From: Streptomyces sp. H27-C3
Lineage (GTDB): Bacteria > Actinomycetota > Actinomycetes > Streptomycetales > Streptomycetaceae
Direction of reading: 5' to 3'
Length of the DNA stretch: 52,448 nucleotides
Assembly: GCF_030063415.1 (NCBI RefSeq)
Contig: NZ_JASITA010000048.1
Span: 1 to 52,448, forward strand
Part shown: one piece after another, positions 16,531-25,004 of the stretch
How the letters are laid out: each line of letters starts with the position of its first letter
How positions within the stretch are numbered: the stretch's first letter is position 1
Position numbers and translations under genes: made by a program
Notes under the pieces: generated by a model
What the model was told of the DNA's origin: nothing
The model's database searches: none
Seen by the model: only the letters and a program-made list of their open reading frames with translations

Positions 16531-17016
16531 TCAGGCGAGCAGTACGCGGCGCAGTTCGCTGCGTACTTCGGGAGTGAGGCTGGGGCCGACCCGGTCCGCG
16601 AGCCGGGCGGCCTCGTAGGCGACGAGGCCGATGTCGCACGCGGGACCGCACAGCACGCCCATCGCGGAGCCCTCGGAGACGGACATGATGCAGAGGAATC
16701 CGCCGTCGGCGTCCATGTCCACCAGGATCTGGTTCATCCGGCCGCGGCCGTGGATCGAGACCGCTCCCCTGGCCAGGGCCACGAAGCCTGAGACGACGGC
16801 GGCGAGGCATTCCCGGTTCTCTCGGGGCAGGCCGCCCGAGTCCGCCAGGGTCAGCCCATCCGCGTAGACCAGGACAGTACTGGTCACGCCGGGCGTCTGC
16901 GCGGTGAACTCGTCGATCAGCCGGCCGACTTGGACCTCTGCGGCCTCCGGTGCGTTCAAGGCATTCAAGGAGTTCAGATTGTTCAGTGCGTTCCAGGGCA
17001 CGTGGGTCTCAGTCAT
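16531..17016 (-). CDS. Roadblock/LC7-domain protein (CvnB-like)
   Basis: This 161-residue Roadblock/LC7 protein has VGRLIDEFTAQTPGVTSTVLV, then a GGFVAL-type helix (VSGFVALARGAVSIHG) and MNQILVDMDADGGFLCIMSV. In conservons the Roadblock protein acts with a sensor kinase-like protein and a Ras-like GTPase. The ATG overlaps the last codons of the kinase gene (17009-17016), so the two are coupled. The N-terminus has an Asn/Leu-rich stretch (WNALNNLNSLNALNAP). The DUF742 and GTPase genes that usually follow are absent. Confidence 0.9.
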   Translation of the reverse strand: MTETHVPWNALNNLNSLNALNAPEAAEVQVGRLIDEFTAQTPGVTSTVLVYADGLTLADSGGLPRENRECLAAVVSGFVALARGAVSIHGRGRMNQILVDMDADGGFLCIMSVSEGSAMGVLCGPACDIGLVAYEAARLADRVGPSLTPEVRSELRRVLLA

Positions 17017-19336
17017 CGGGTCGGCCTTCCTTGTCGCTGTCGTTGTCCTGCCGGGCCCGGCTCGTGCCGGTGCAGAAGCCGCTCACCCTGCGCCGTGTCT
17101 CGGCCGGGTCCGTCCGCCGGGCCATGCTGTCGTGCGCCGGTGGAGGCAGATGCCCGCGCAGCGTCGCCCGGGGATCGCGGCGCGGGAGGCCGCCCGGTCC
17201 GGGGCGCTGCGCCGCCGGCATGGTCCGGGTCTCTCCGGCGGGGTCCTGGGCCGGGGCCTGCGGGGGCGGATCCTGCGCCAGCGGGTGCTGCGGAGGAGAT
17301 TCCTGCGGGAGCGGGCCCGACATCGGCGGCGGGGGCGGGGCCACGGACAACACCGTGTCCGGGACGACCACCGACGCCGTGGCGCCCTTGCCCGTCGACC
17401 CGATCCTGACCCGGATCCCGTGGGCGGAGGCCAGTCGGCTGACGACGTAGAGCCCCATCCGGTGGGTGGTCGAGGGGGCGACGCCCGGCGTCTCGCGCAA
17501 GGCGGCGTTGAGCCGGACCAGTTGCGCGGGCCCGATGCCCACTCCGCTGTCCTCGATGGCGATCAGTACGTCGCCGGTGACGGTGACCCGGCTGACCGCC
17601 ATGACCCGGGTGGCCGGGCTCGAGTACTGCGTGGCGTTCTCCATCAACTCGGCCAGGAGATGAGTGAGGTCGTGGACCACGGGCGCCGCCACCCACGCCT
17701 CGGCACCGCCGACCACCTGGATGCGGGCGAACTGCTCCACCTCGGCGGCGGCTGCCCGGAGTACGTCGACGAGCGGGGCCGGAGCCCCGTACACCCGGCC
17801 GGGGTTCTGACCGGCGAGCACAAGGAGGTTCTCGCCGTGCCTACGCATACGCGTCGCCAGGTGGTCGATGCGGAACAGCTCCCCCAGCTTGTCCGGATCG
17901 GCCTCCGTGCGTTCGAGGGCTGAGATGACCGCCAGTTGACGGTGGATGAGGACCTGGCCGCGCCGGGCCATGGAGGCCAGCACGTCGTTCACGCTGCTGC
18001 GCAGCTTGGCCTGTTCGGCGGTCTGCTTGAGGGCTTCCGCGAAGACCTGCTCGAAGGCGCGCGATACGTCGCCGATCTCGTCCCGCGTACCCAGGTCCAG
18101 CGCCACGGACCGGTCAGGGGCCACCGACTGGTCCGCGTCCTTTGACTGTTCCGGGGCAGCTGAAGGGCTCGGGGCGGACGACGGAGCCTGGGCGGCCGAA
18201 CGGTACGAGGCCACGTCCGGGCCGCCTTCGGCGATCGACGCCGCCAGCGCCGGCAGTTCCTGGCGCGCGGCCCGCAGCGCGGTGCGCCGCAACCGGCTGA
18301 GCTGGCGCACCGTGGCCTGCACGATCCACGTGGCGAGCAGGAGGGCCAACAGCAGCGCGAACCCCACGACGCCGCCGCTCCACCAGGCCTCCTTCTGCGC
18401 CTCGTAGCGTTCATGCGCGACGTCGTCGGTGATGCGCTGGGCGATCCGGGTCTCGATGCGGTTCAGGTCCTCGATGACGCGGGTCGCGGACGTGTTCCAC
18501 TCCTTGACCAGGGCCGCGTCCAGTTCGGACGGCTCGGCGTTGGCGGCCTTGCTCACCATCGCCGCGATGTACGCGGAGTCGAACGCCTTCCGGAACTGCT
18601 CGGCGTCCTTCTCGTCGGCGGCGACCAGGAACTGGCGGAACACGACCTTCTGCAGTCCGCCGTGCGAGGCGGCCTCGGCCCACTCGTCCTTCTCCACCTT
18701 GCCGCGCGAGAAGCCCGCGTTGAGCAGGGCCCGCTGACTCGACAGGGACGCCTTGCCGATGGAGAGCGAGCTCAGCGCCCAGGTGTCGGAAGCGGTGGAG
18801 CCCTCGCCGCGCCCGGCTTTGATGGCCAGGCCGAGCAGCGGAGTGATCATGTCGGCGTACGCCAGATCGGTGGCCACCGAGTCGAAGCCCTTGGAGTACG
18901 CCTTCGACCGGAGCTCGGCCAGCCCCTGGAGCGCCGCTTCGGTGTCCGCCACGCGCTCGGTGATTCCGGGCCTGCCGAGATTGGCCGAGGCGCGGTCGAC
19001 GTAGTCGGCGAGCCGCTCGTCGGTTTCCGTCCGGAACGGGGCGATGGCGACCTTCGCGCTCTTCTGCAGGGCGGCGAAGTCCCGTTCGTTGGCGAGGGCG
19101 TGGGCGAGCTGTGTGGCCGAGAGGACGAGTGCGGCCGACTCCTCCGTGACTTTCATCCGCTCGGCCCGGGCGAGCGAGCCGCGGATCTCCGATACCGCGA
19201 GCCCCAGGGCCAGCAGCGTGGGAGAGAGCAGGGCGACCGCCATGCGGGTGGAGATCTTCCAGTGCTGGGGCGACAGCACGGTTCGGAACGTGCCTCTGCG
19301 GCCAGCCGTGTCCGGCGGGCTCTTCTTCGTTTTCAT
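17009..19336 (-). CDS. Large sensor histidine kinase-like protein with nitrate/nitrite-sensor-type extracellular domain (CvnA-like)
   Basis: This 775-residue protein has a membrane helix at about 30-52. A helical extracellular domain (about 55-320) of the NIT/nitrate-nitrite-sensing type follows, including FDSVATDLAYADMITPLL, and then a second helix (about 325-345). A HAMP-like linker with a Ser/Ala-rich insertion comes next. The HATPase domain shows LLAELMENATQYSSP (N box), IEDSGVGIG (G1) and MGLYVVSRLASAHGIRV (G2). The His box is replaced by RRGQVLIHRQL, as in conservon kinases. The C-terminal 120 residues are Pro-rich. IS630 insertion lies about 130 bp upstream and may affect its promoter. 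Confidence 0.9.
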   Translation of the reverse strand: MKTKKSPPDTAGRRGTFRTVLSPQHWKISTRMAVALLSPTLLALGLAVSEIRGSLARAERMKVTEESAALVLSATQLAHALANERDFAALQKSAKVAIAPFRTETDERLADYVDRASANLGRPGITERVADTEAALQGLAELRSKAYSKGFDSVATDLAYADMITPLLGLAIKAGRGEGSTASDTWALSSLSIGKASLSSQRALLNAGFSRGKVEKDEWAEAASHGGLQKVVFRQFLVAADEKDAEQFRKAFDSAYIAAMVSKAANAEPSELDAALVKEWNTSATRVIEDLNRIETRIAQRITDDVAHERYEAQKEAWWSGGVVGFALLLALLLATWIVQATVRQLSRLRRTALRAARQELPALAASIAEGGPDVASYRSAAQAPSSAPSPSAAPEQSKDADQSVAPDRSVALDLGTRDEIGDVSRAFEQVFAEALKQTAEQAKLRSSVNDVLASMARRGQVLIHRQLAVISALERTEADPDKLGELFRIDHLATRMRRHGENLLVLAGQNPGRVYGAPAPLVDVLRAAAAEVEQFARIQVVGGAEAWVAAPVVHDLTHLLAELMENATQYSSPATRVMAVSRVTVTGDVLIAIEDSGVGIGPAQLVRLNAALRETPGVAPSTTHRMGLYVVSRLASAHGIRVRIGSTGKGATASVVVPDTVLSVAPPPPPMSGPLPQESPPQHPLAQDPPPQAPAQDPAGETRTMPAAQRPGPGGLPRRDPRATLRGHLPPPAHDSMARRTDPAETRRRVSGFCTGTSRARQDNDSDKEGRPDD

Positions 19337-19470
19337 CGGCGGCGCTGGACCTCTGGATACGCGAGCTCTTCGCCCCAGCAGCGGCGTGGGACCCTGCGAT
19401 GCTATGAACCGGTGAAGCCGCCGAATAAGGGTGGAAGTTTACACATCGCGTCGGAAGATGATTGAGCGAC

Positions 19471-20643
19471 TCTGTCTTGTGATTCTGTTTGTGGAACCTG
19501 AGGCGTCTGTGATCGTTGAGTCTGGTATGGATCTCTCCTCTGAACAGGTTTCCGAGCTGTGGGAGTTGGCGGGTTCGCGGGATGTGCCGGCTGTCGTGGC
19601 GCTTCGTGCGCGGATCGTGTTGTGGTCGGCCGAGGGGTGGCGTCGAAAGGACGTCGCCGAGCTCGCCGGTGTGGCACCGCTGACGGTGGACCGCTGCAAG
19701 TCCCGCTATGCCGAGCGGGGTGTTGCCGGGCTGGAGGACAAGCGCCGGGGCGGGCCGCGAACTCAGGTGCCGCCCCGGACGCGGGCCCGGGTGATCGCCT
19801 TGACGAGGATGTCCCCGCCGGCGGATTCCGGTCTCTCTCACTGGTCGACGCGAACGCTGGCCGACCACTTGAAGCGGCGCGAGGGCATTTTGGTGTCCTG
19901 GCACTACATCGCGCGGGTCTGGCGTGAGGAGAATCTGAAACCGCACCGCAGCGGCACCTTCAAAATCTCGAAAGACCCGGCGTTCGCGGAGAAGGTCGCC
20001 GATGTCGTCGGCCTGTACCTGGCCCCGCCCGGTGGCGCCGTGGTGCTGTCAGTCGACGAGAAGACGCAGGTGCAGGCCCTGGACCGGACTCAGCCGGTGC
20101 TGCCGGTCGCGTTCGCGGCCACCGAGAAGCGCACCCACGACTACGTCCGGCACGGCACCACGAACCTGTTCGCCGCGCTGAACGTCACGACCGGTGAAGT
20201 GCTGGGCGAGTGCAAGCCGAGCCGGAACGGCGCGGACTTCCTGGCGTTCCTGAAGAAGGCCGTCAAGCCGCATACGGGAAAAGAGATCCACGTTGTCCTG
20301 GACAACCTGTCCACACACACCACCCCGGACGTGAAGGCGTGGCTGGCGAAAAACCCGCGCGTCCATTTCCATTTCACCCCCGTCGGGTCCTCGTGGCTGA
20401 ACCAGATCGAGATCTGGTTCGGGATCATCACCCGGCAGTCCATCCGCCGTGGCACGTTCTCCAGCGTCAACGTCCGGGTCAAACAGATCCGCGACTACAT
20501 CAACTCCTGGAACGAGAACGCGAAACCCTTCACCTGGACCGCCACCACCGACGAGATCCTCGCCAAGGTCCGGCTCGTCCAGACCAACGTGAAGAAGCTC
20601 GTCAATAACAACTCGAAGTAACACAATCAGGATCACGAGACAC
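19471..20643 (+). mobile_element. IS630-type insertion sequence
   Basis: Imperfect terminal inverted repeats are visible. The left end reads TCTGTCTTGTGATTCTGTTTG from 19471, and the complement of the right end reads TGTCTCGTGATCCTGATTGTG up to about 20643, with about four mismatches in 21-25 bases. They enclose one IS630-family transposase gene. No TA target duplication is clear at these boundaries, so the ends may be off by a few bases or eroded. Confidence 0.75.
19527..20621 (+). CDS. IS630-family transposase
   Basis: This protein is 364 residues from the ATG at 19527 (a GTG at 19509 would add six). An N-terminal helix-turn-helix (RRKDVAELAGVAPLTVDRCK) is followed by a DDE domain. The first D is in VVLSVDEKTQVQAL, the second in IHVVLDNLSTHTTPDVKAWL, and the region after VHFHFTPVGSSWLNQIEIWF supplies the E. 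All elements are intact, so the gene could be active. The element separates the sensor kinase promoter region from the ADP-ribosyltransferase-like gene. Confidence 0.92.
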   Translation: MDLSSEQVSELWELAGSRDVPAVVALRARIVLWSAEGWRRKDVAELAGVAPLTVDRCKSRYAERGVAGLEDKRRGGPRTQVPPRTRARVIALTRMSPPADSGLSHWSTRTLADHLKRREGILVSWHYIARVWREENLKPHRSGTFKISKDPAFAEKVADVVGLYLAPPGGAVVLSVDEKTQVQALDRTQPVLPVAFAATEKRTHDYVRHGTTNLFAALNVTTGEVLGECKPSRNGADFLAFLKKAVKPHTGKEIHVVLDNLSTHTTPDVKAWLAKNPRVHFHFTPVGSSWLNQIEIWFGIITRQSIRRGTFSSVNVRVKQIRDYINSWNENAKPFTWTATTDEILAKVRLVQTNVKKLVNNNSK

Positions 20644-20810
20644 TACGCCAGTGCATGACAGGCGAGGACCGGGACCCCGGCATCACTGCTCTTCGGAGAA
20701 GGGTGATTGATCGGGCTTTTCGCTGCGTTCTTCAAAGGTGGATTCTTTGCGTCACATGGCTACTCCTGATCGCCGTGAGGAGATAGACATGGGGAGATGG
20801 AAGGGGAGGG

Positions 20811-21650
20811 CTATGTGTGAGGACCGCGCTGAATCGCGATGCGGGCCGGCTGTTCCGCCGTCGTAGCCCGTGTCCTCACCAGCTTGCAGGAGTCCGCCTG
20901 CTTCAGACGGTTGTACTCCTCGTGTTGCACTGTGCGGACGTTGAGTACTTCCCGGACCACCTCCGGCTTCAGGCGGCCCTTCACGCAAACCTCCTGGGAC
21001 CCCTTCGCGAAATTCGCCGCTCGATCCTTGGGGTTCTTGAAGATGGCCTGAAACGTCTGCGGTGCGGTGGTGTCCGCGTAACGTTCCCGGTCGGATCGGA
21101 TGAGCTCAGGGATATCCACGACGGCCACCCTGCCTCGTCCTCGACCGCCCTTCGCTGCCCAAGCGGCGGCAACCTTCAGGCTGCGGCTGAACGATGTGTA
21201 CTCCGATTTCAGCCGTACGCTGCGCTTGCTGCCGCTGGCGATATGATTCCGGACGGAAATGGAGAGGCCTCCGCGTCCCGGTGGCACTAATCCCTTGCGG
21301 AGAGGATCCTCGTCCCCTCTGAGTGCCCGGTAAAGGACGGTGGGGTCGTCACTTTCTGAATCACCGTCAGAGTCGGGGTGGATCCTTCGAGTTCGGGGAC
21401 GGCTGGTCTTCATGGGCTTGCGCTCTTTCCGGCCTGTTGCCGTGGTGGGCGCGGATGTGTTGGAGCCGGAGGAGAGAGCACTCGAGGACCAACTGTCCAG
21501 CTGTGCTTGGAGACAGTCAATGCCGAGATCGCCACGGCCCCAGCGATCGCCAACCCAGGAGAGCCCTGCTCGTGCGGCCTCGCTCTGCCTACGTATGGCC
21601 TCCTCTTCTCTTCTCGGTATGTGACTCGGAGTGGTTTCCTGCTTGAACAT
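20811..21650 (-). CDS. Candidate ADP-ribosyltransferase-fold protein (possible toxin or effector)
   Basis: This 279-residue protein (from ATG 21650; an internal ATG at 21413 would give 200 residues) has a helical, then low-complexity Ser/Thr/Asp-rich N-terminus (about 1-100). A compact domain follows: VLYRALRGDEDP (Arg about 110), SISVRNHI, EYTSFSRSLKVAAAWA (S-x-S about 143-145), VAVVDIPELI, and KGSQEVCVKGRLKPE (Glu about 210). The order Arg, Ser-x-Ser, Gln-Glu is what R-S-E ADP-ribosyltransferase folds show. No signal peptide is visible. A disordered N-terminus next to a fold of this kind is common in injected effectors. Family assignment and activity are inferred; the start is uncertain. 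Confidence 0.55.
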   Translation of the reverse strand: MFKQETTPSHIPRREEEAIRRQSEAARAGLSWVGDRWGRGDLGIDCLQAQLDSWSSSALSSGSNTSAPTTATGRKERKPMKTSRPRTRRIHPDSDGDSESDDPTVLYRALRGDEDPLRKGLVPPGRGGLSISVRNHIASGSKRSVRLKSEYTSFSRSLKVAAAWAAKGGRGRGRVAVVDIPELIRSDRERYADTTAPQTFQAIFKNPKDRAANFAKGSQEVCVKGRLKPEVVREVLNVRTVQHEEYNRLKQADSCKLVRTRATTAEQPARIAIQRGPHT

Positions 21651-21825
21651 AGAGGGACACCAACGTGCTGAGGTCTGGGTCGGGGACGTGGACAGCAATA
21701 CCGATAATTCAACGTACCTGTCGACAGCGAGTTGAACCGAATCGCAGTCGGTTTAACCCTTGGATGCGGGTTGTCCTCTTTCGGCGAGTGTCTTGCCCGG
21801 GAGCCGACTGCTTACCGGTAGTTCG

Positions 21826-21960
21826 TTAAATCCGGCGGTAGAGGTCGATGCCGTGTCCGGTGGTGACCGCTTCGATCAGGGCCTGGAGCTCGGCGGGTGG
21901 GTCCTTGTCGGTCCAGGCTCGCCACCATTTGCGCGTGGTGATGGGCTGTGTATGACATAG
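21826..21960 (-). pseudogene. Possible C-terminal gene remnant
   Basis: The minus frame ending at 21826 reads ITTRKWWRAWTDKDPPAE, then LQALIEAVTTGHGIDLYRRI and a stop. It looks like the C-terminus of a real helical protein rather than shadow sequence. No convincing N-terminal part is found, because upstream the frame runs antisense through the NTF2-like gene. The 21651-22014 gap holds nothing else I can identify. Confidence 0.3.
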
Positions 21961-22014
21961 GCAGGACGGGGCGGTCAGGGATCGGCTGGCCGTATGGACT
22001 TGAGGTGAGTGATC

Positions 22015-22440
22015 GTGGCTGCTGCTGAGCTTGTGTCCGCCTACTTGGCCGGACTGGAACGCGCGGATTCCGAGGCGGTGCTTGAGCTGTTCGCACCTGG
22101 AGGCATGGTGCATTCGCCGCTGTACGGCCCCAGATTGGCCACGGAGTTCTACCCCGAACTCTTCGCCGACACGAGCCGTTCGCGCCTGACGCTGCTCGGT
22201 GTGATGGAGGGCCGCAGCCAGCAGGGAGCCGTGCTGGTCTCCTTCTGGTTCCACTTCGACTGGCGCCTGCCGTCGGGTGCTGCGGCCCCGTTCGATGTGG
22301 TGGACTTGGCCGAGCTCGCCGAGCTCGCCGAGGACGGCCGGATCGCCGCACTGCGCATCGTGTACGACACCGTCAACGTCCGCCCGGTCTTCGAACGCGA
22401 GACAGGCGCATCGTGGAACCCGGACGCGGAGGGCAGCTGA
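22015..22440 (+). CDS. NTF2/SnoaL-like protein
   Basis: This 141-residue protein has the cone-shaped NTF2-like pattern: LVSAYLAGLERADSEAVLEL, a FAPGGMVHSPLYG turn, and strands through LVSFWFHFDW and IAALRIVYDTVNVRPVF. Such proteins are small isomerases, hydrolases or ligand binders; no specific active site is recognisable. GTG at 22015 is preferred over GTG at 22009 because GAGG at 22002-22005 is then about nine bases away. It is convergent with the kinase at 22455. Confidence 0.72.
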   Translation: MAAAELVSAYLAGLERADSEAVLELFAPGGMVHSPLYGPRLATEFYPELFADTSRSRLTLLGVMEGRSQQGAVLVSFWFHFDWRLPSGAAAPFDVVDLAELAELAEDGRIAALRIVYDTVNVRPVFERETGASWNPDAEGS

Positions 22441-22454
22441 CGGGCAGCAGCACT

Positions 22455-23717
22455 TCACCGCCCGCCCGTCGTCGGCCGCTGGAATTCCTTGTCGAAGGTC
22501 ACCCGGACGGTGAGGCCCCCGTCCGGGTTGGCCTCGGCCCGGACCTTCGCCGCGTGCACGCGGGCGATGGCGGCGACGATGGAGAGGCCGAGGCCCACGC
22601 CTTCGCCGGGTGCCTGACGGCGTTCGGCGAGCCGGTGGAACGGTTCGAAGAGGAGGGGAACGGTCTCGGCGGGGATGACCGGGCCCGTGTTGGAGACCGA
22701 CAAGCCCTCGGGGCCGGTGCGCAGCGTGACGTGACCGCCGGGGTGGTTGTAGCAGATGGCGTTGCCCACGAGGTTGTGGATCAGGCGTTGGAGAAGGACC
22801 GGATCGCCTTCCACTTCCAGGGGTTGGGCGTCGAGGTCGAGGGTGACGTTGCTTTCCGTGGCGTCAGGGGCGAGTGTGACCTTGACCGTGGCGGCGAGTT
22901 CGTCGATCGGCACGGGCTCGCGGCGCTCCAGGCCGCGCTCGGTCGTGGCGAGCAGCAGCAGGCCGTCGATCAGGCGCTGACTGTGTTCGGCGACGCCGAT
23001 GAGTTCGGTACGGATGTACGCGACCTGCTCCTGATCGGGCTCACCGGCCAGGCCGATCTCGGCGGCGGCCCGTTGCAGGGCGAGCGGGGTGCGCAGCTCA
23101 TGGGCGGCGTTCGCGGCGAACCTGCGTTGCGCACCGACCAGTTGTTCCATCCGGCCGAGCATCTCGTCGAAGGTGTCGGCGAGCCGTTTGAGCTCGCCGG
23201 GCGGCGCGTCGAGGGTGATGCGCTCGTGCAGGGTGGCCTCCGAGAGATGCCTGGCCTTCTCGGTGATCACGCCCACCGGGCGCAGCACCCGGCCCGCCAT
23301 CCACCAGGCGAGGACGACGGAGAGGACGGCGAAGACGGCGAGCGCGATCAGGCAGACGGTGAGCACCCGGCCCAGCGCGGTCTGCTCGAGGTCGGCGGCG
23401 AAGTCGGAGCCGGACTCGTCGAGCCGCCGGGTGATACCGCACGCCAAGCTGTTGGGATCGGTCGCTGAATCATGCTTCTGGGAGAGCGGAGCCTGCCGCA
23501 CGACATCGCTGATGCTCCCGTACAAGCTGTCCCGCAGCAGGATGTACACCAGGGCGATGAGCCCACCGCCGGCGAGCAGGATCAGACCGGCGTAGAGGGC
23601 GGTCAGGCGCAGCCGCTCACCGGCACGCGGCCAGGGACGTCTGCGCGAGCGCGGGCAGCGAAGAGGTGCGGCGCTGTCCTCTCCGGGCCCCCGGTCTGCC
23701 CGGTCCCCACGGATCAC
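22455..23717 (-). CDS. Two-component sensor histidine kinase
   Basis: This 420-residue protein has two membrane helices (about 38-60 and 118-140), a short extracytoplasmic loop, a HAMP domain, and a dimerisation box AANAAHELRTPL with His206. HATPase motifs follow: NLVGNAICYNHPGG, ending GEGVGLGLSIVAAIARVH. The G1 region reads VSNTGPVI in place of the usual DxGxG, a variant seen in several actinobacterial kinases. The GTG start overlaps the regulator stop by four bases. The pair probably controls the divergent export operon at 24507-28070. Confidence 0.93.
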   Translation of the reverse strand: MIRGDRADRGPGEDSAAPLRCPRSRRRPWPRAGERLRLTALYAGLILLAGGGLIALVYILLRDSLYGSISDVVRQAPLSQKHDSATDPNSLACGITRRLDESGSDFAADLEQTALGRVLTVCLIALAVFAVLSVVLAWWMAGRVLRPVGVITEKARHLSEATLHERITLDAPPGELKRLADTFDEMLGRMEQLVGAQRRFAANAAHELRTPLALQRAAAEIGLAGEPDQEQVAYIRTELIGVAEHSQRLIDGLLLLATTERGLERREPVPIDELAATVKVTLAPDATESNVTLDLDAQPLEVEGDPVLLQRLIHNLVGNAICYNHPGGHVTLRTGPEGLSVSNTGPVIPAETVPLLFEPFHRLAERRQAPGEGVGLGLSIVAAIARVHAAKVRAEANPDGGLTVRVTFDKEFQRPTTGGR

Positions 23718-24391
23718 GCCGACGCCTCGTCGTCCGAGACCATCCGGTATCCCGCGCCCGGCACCGTCTCAATCACCGGCGGATCGCCCAGTTTGGTGCG
23801 CAGGCGGCTGAGGGCGACGCGGGCGGCGTTGCTGCCGTAGCCGATGTCTTCCTGCCAGACCTCTTCGATCAGGTCCTCGCGGCTGACGACGCCGCCGGCG
23901 GCGCGCATCAGGGTTTCGAGGACCGCGAACTCCTTGAGCGAGAGCGGCAGCGGGCGGCCCTCGCGTGAGGCCTTGCGGGCCGAGGTGTCCAGGCGGATTC
24001 CGGACCGCTCGAGGACCGGGGGCAGTGCGGGTCGGCTGCGTCGGCCGAGGGCCAGGACGCGGGCGAGAAGCTCCTCGTACGCGAAGGGTTTGCCCAGGTA
24101 GTCGTCGGCACCGAGACCGAAGCCGGAGACCTTCTCGGAGAGCGAGTCGGCGGCGGTGAGCATCAGGATGCGTGTGAGCAGGCCCTGGGCGACGGCTCGG
24201 CGGCACACCTCGTCGCCGTGCAGTCCCGGCAGATCACGGTCGAGGATCATCACATCGTACGCCCCGAAGCGCAGCTTCTCCAAGGCCTGCAGGCCGTCGG
24301 CCGCCACATCCACGGCCAGGGCGTCACGCCGGAGCCCGTCGGCGATCATCTTGGCGAGAAAAGCCTCGTCTTCCACCACCAATACACGCAT
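23714..24391 (-). CDS. OmpR-family response regulator
   Basis: This 225-residue protein has an N-terminal receiver with acidic VVEDE, phosphoacceptor Asp51 in VMILDRDLPG, and Lys in YLGKPFAYEEL. The C-terminal winged helix runs from GIRLDTSARKASREGRPLPL to GSNAARVALSRLRTKLGDPP and GAGYRMVSDD. An AGGA ribosome-binding site is present. It is divergently transcribed from the lipoprotein gene at 24507, with 115 bp between them. Confidence 0.95.
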   Translation of the reverse strand: MRVLVVEDEAFLAKMIADGLRRDALAVDVAADGLQALEKLRFGAYDVMILDRDLPGLHGDEVCRRAVAQGLLTRILMLTAADSLSEKVSGFGLGADDYLGKPFAYEELLARVLALGRRSRPALPPVLERSGIRLDTSARKASREGRPLPLSLKEFAVLETLMRAAGGVVSREDLIEEVWQEDIGYGSNAARVALSRLRTKLGDPPVIETVPGAGYRMVSDDEASA

Positions 24392-24506
24392 ACCGTCCTG
24401 TGTACCGGAGTCTCGTCTTTCACCGACGTAACAGGTGCTGTTAAAGAACTGAGACGGCGTCTCCCCGCAGCGTATGGAGCAATAGCACCGACCTGGGGAG
24501 GTCCCC

Positions 24507-25004
24507 GTGAAGAAGCACCGCATGCAGCTGGCCGTGGCCGCTGGACTCTCCGCACTCGCGCTGTTCGGCGCGGCCTGCACGCCCGATGACGGCACCAAGG
24601 ACAGCGACACGAGCAAGTCGCAGGACGCGGGCGCCAAGGAGGCCAAGCAGACGGACTGTCTGCGCAGCAAGGGCATGAAGATCCAGAAGGGCGAGGACGG
24701 CCAGAAGGACGCCATATCTCCGGGTGATCTGTCCCCGGACGAGATGCAGAAGGCCCTGAAGGACTGTGGCGTCCAGGACACCTCGGGCGGTGCCGGAGCC
24801 GGTGACTCCGGGGGGCAGGGGATCAGCCAGGCGGAAAAGGACAAGTACCTCGCGTACGCCAAGTGCATGCGCAAGGAGGGCATCGACATGCCCGATCCCA
24901 AGTTCGTCGACGGTCAGGTGCAGAGCGGCACGATGCCCGACCAGCCCGACCGGTCGAAGTACATCAAGGCCGACAAGGTCTGCGCCCAGAAGGCCGGCTT
25001 CTGA
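24507..25004 (+). CDS. Small secreted lipoprotein of the export operon
   Basis: This 165-residue protein has a lipoprotein signal: MKKHRMQLAVAAGLSALALF, then GAAC with Cys24. The mature part is Lys/Asp-rich and has two similar Cys-containing segments, QTDCLRSKGMKI and YAKCMRKEGIDMPDPK, a pattern common in short actinobacterial lipoproteins encoded before MacA/MacB-like genes. The GTG start is preceded by GGAGG. The stop overlaps the next ATG. Confidence 0.82.
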   Translation: MKKHRMQLAVAAGLSALALFGAACTPDDGTKDSDTSKSQDAGAKEAKQTDCLRSKGMKIQKGEDGQKDAISPGDLSPDEMQKALKDCGVQDTSGGAGAGDSGGQGISQAEKDKYLAYAKCMRKEGIDMPDPKFVDGQVQSGTMPDQPDRSKYIKADKVCAQKAGF

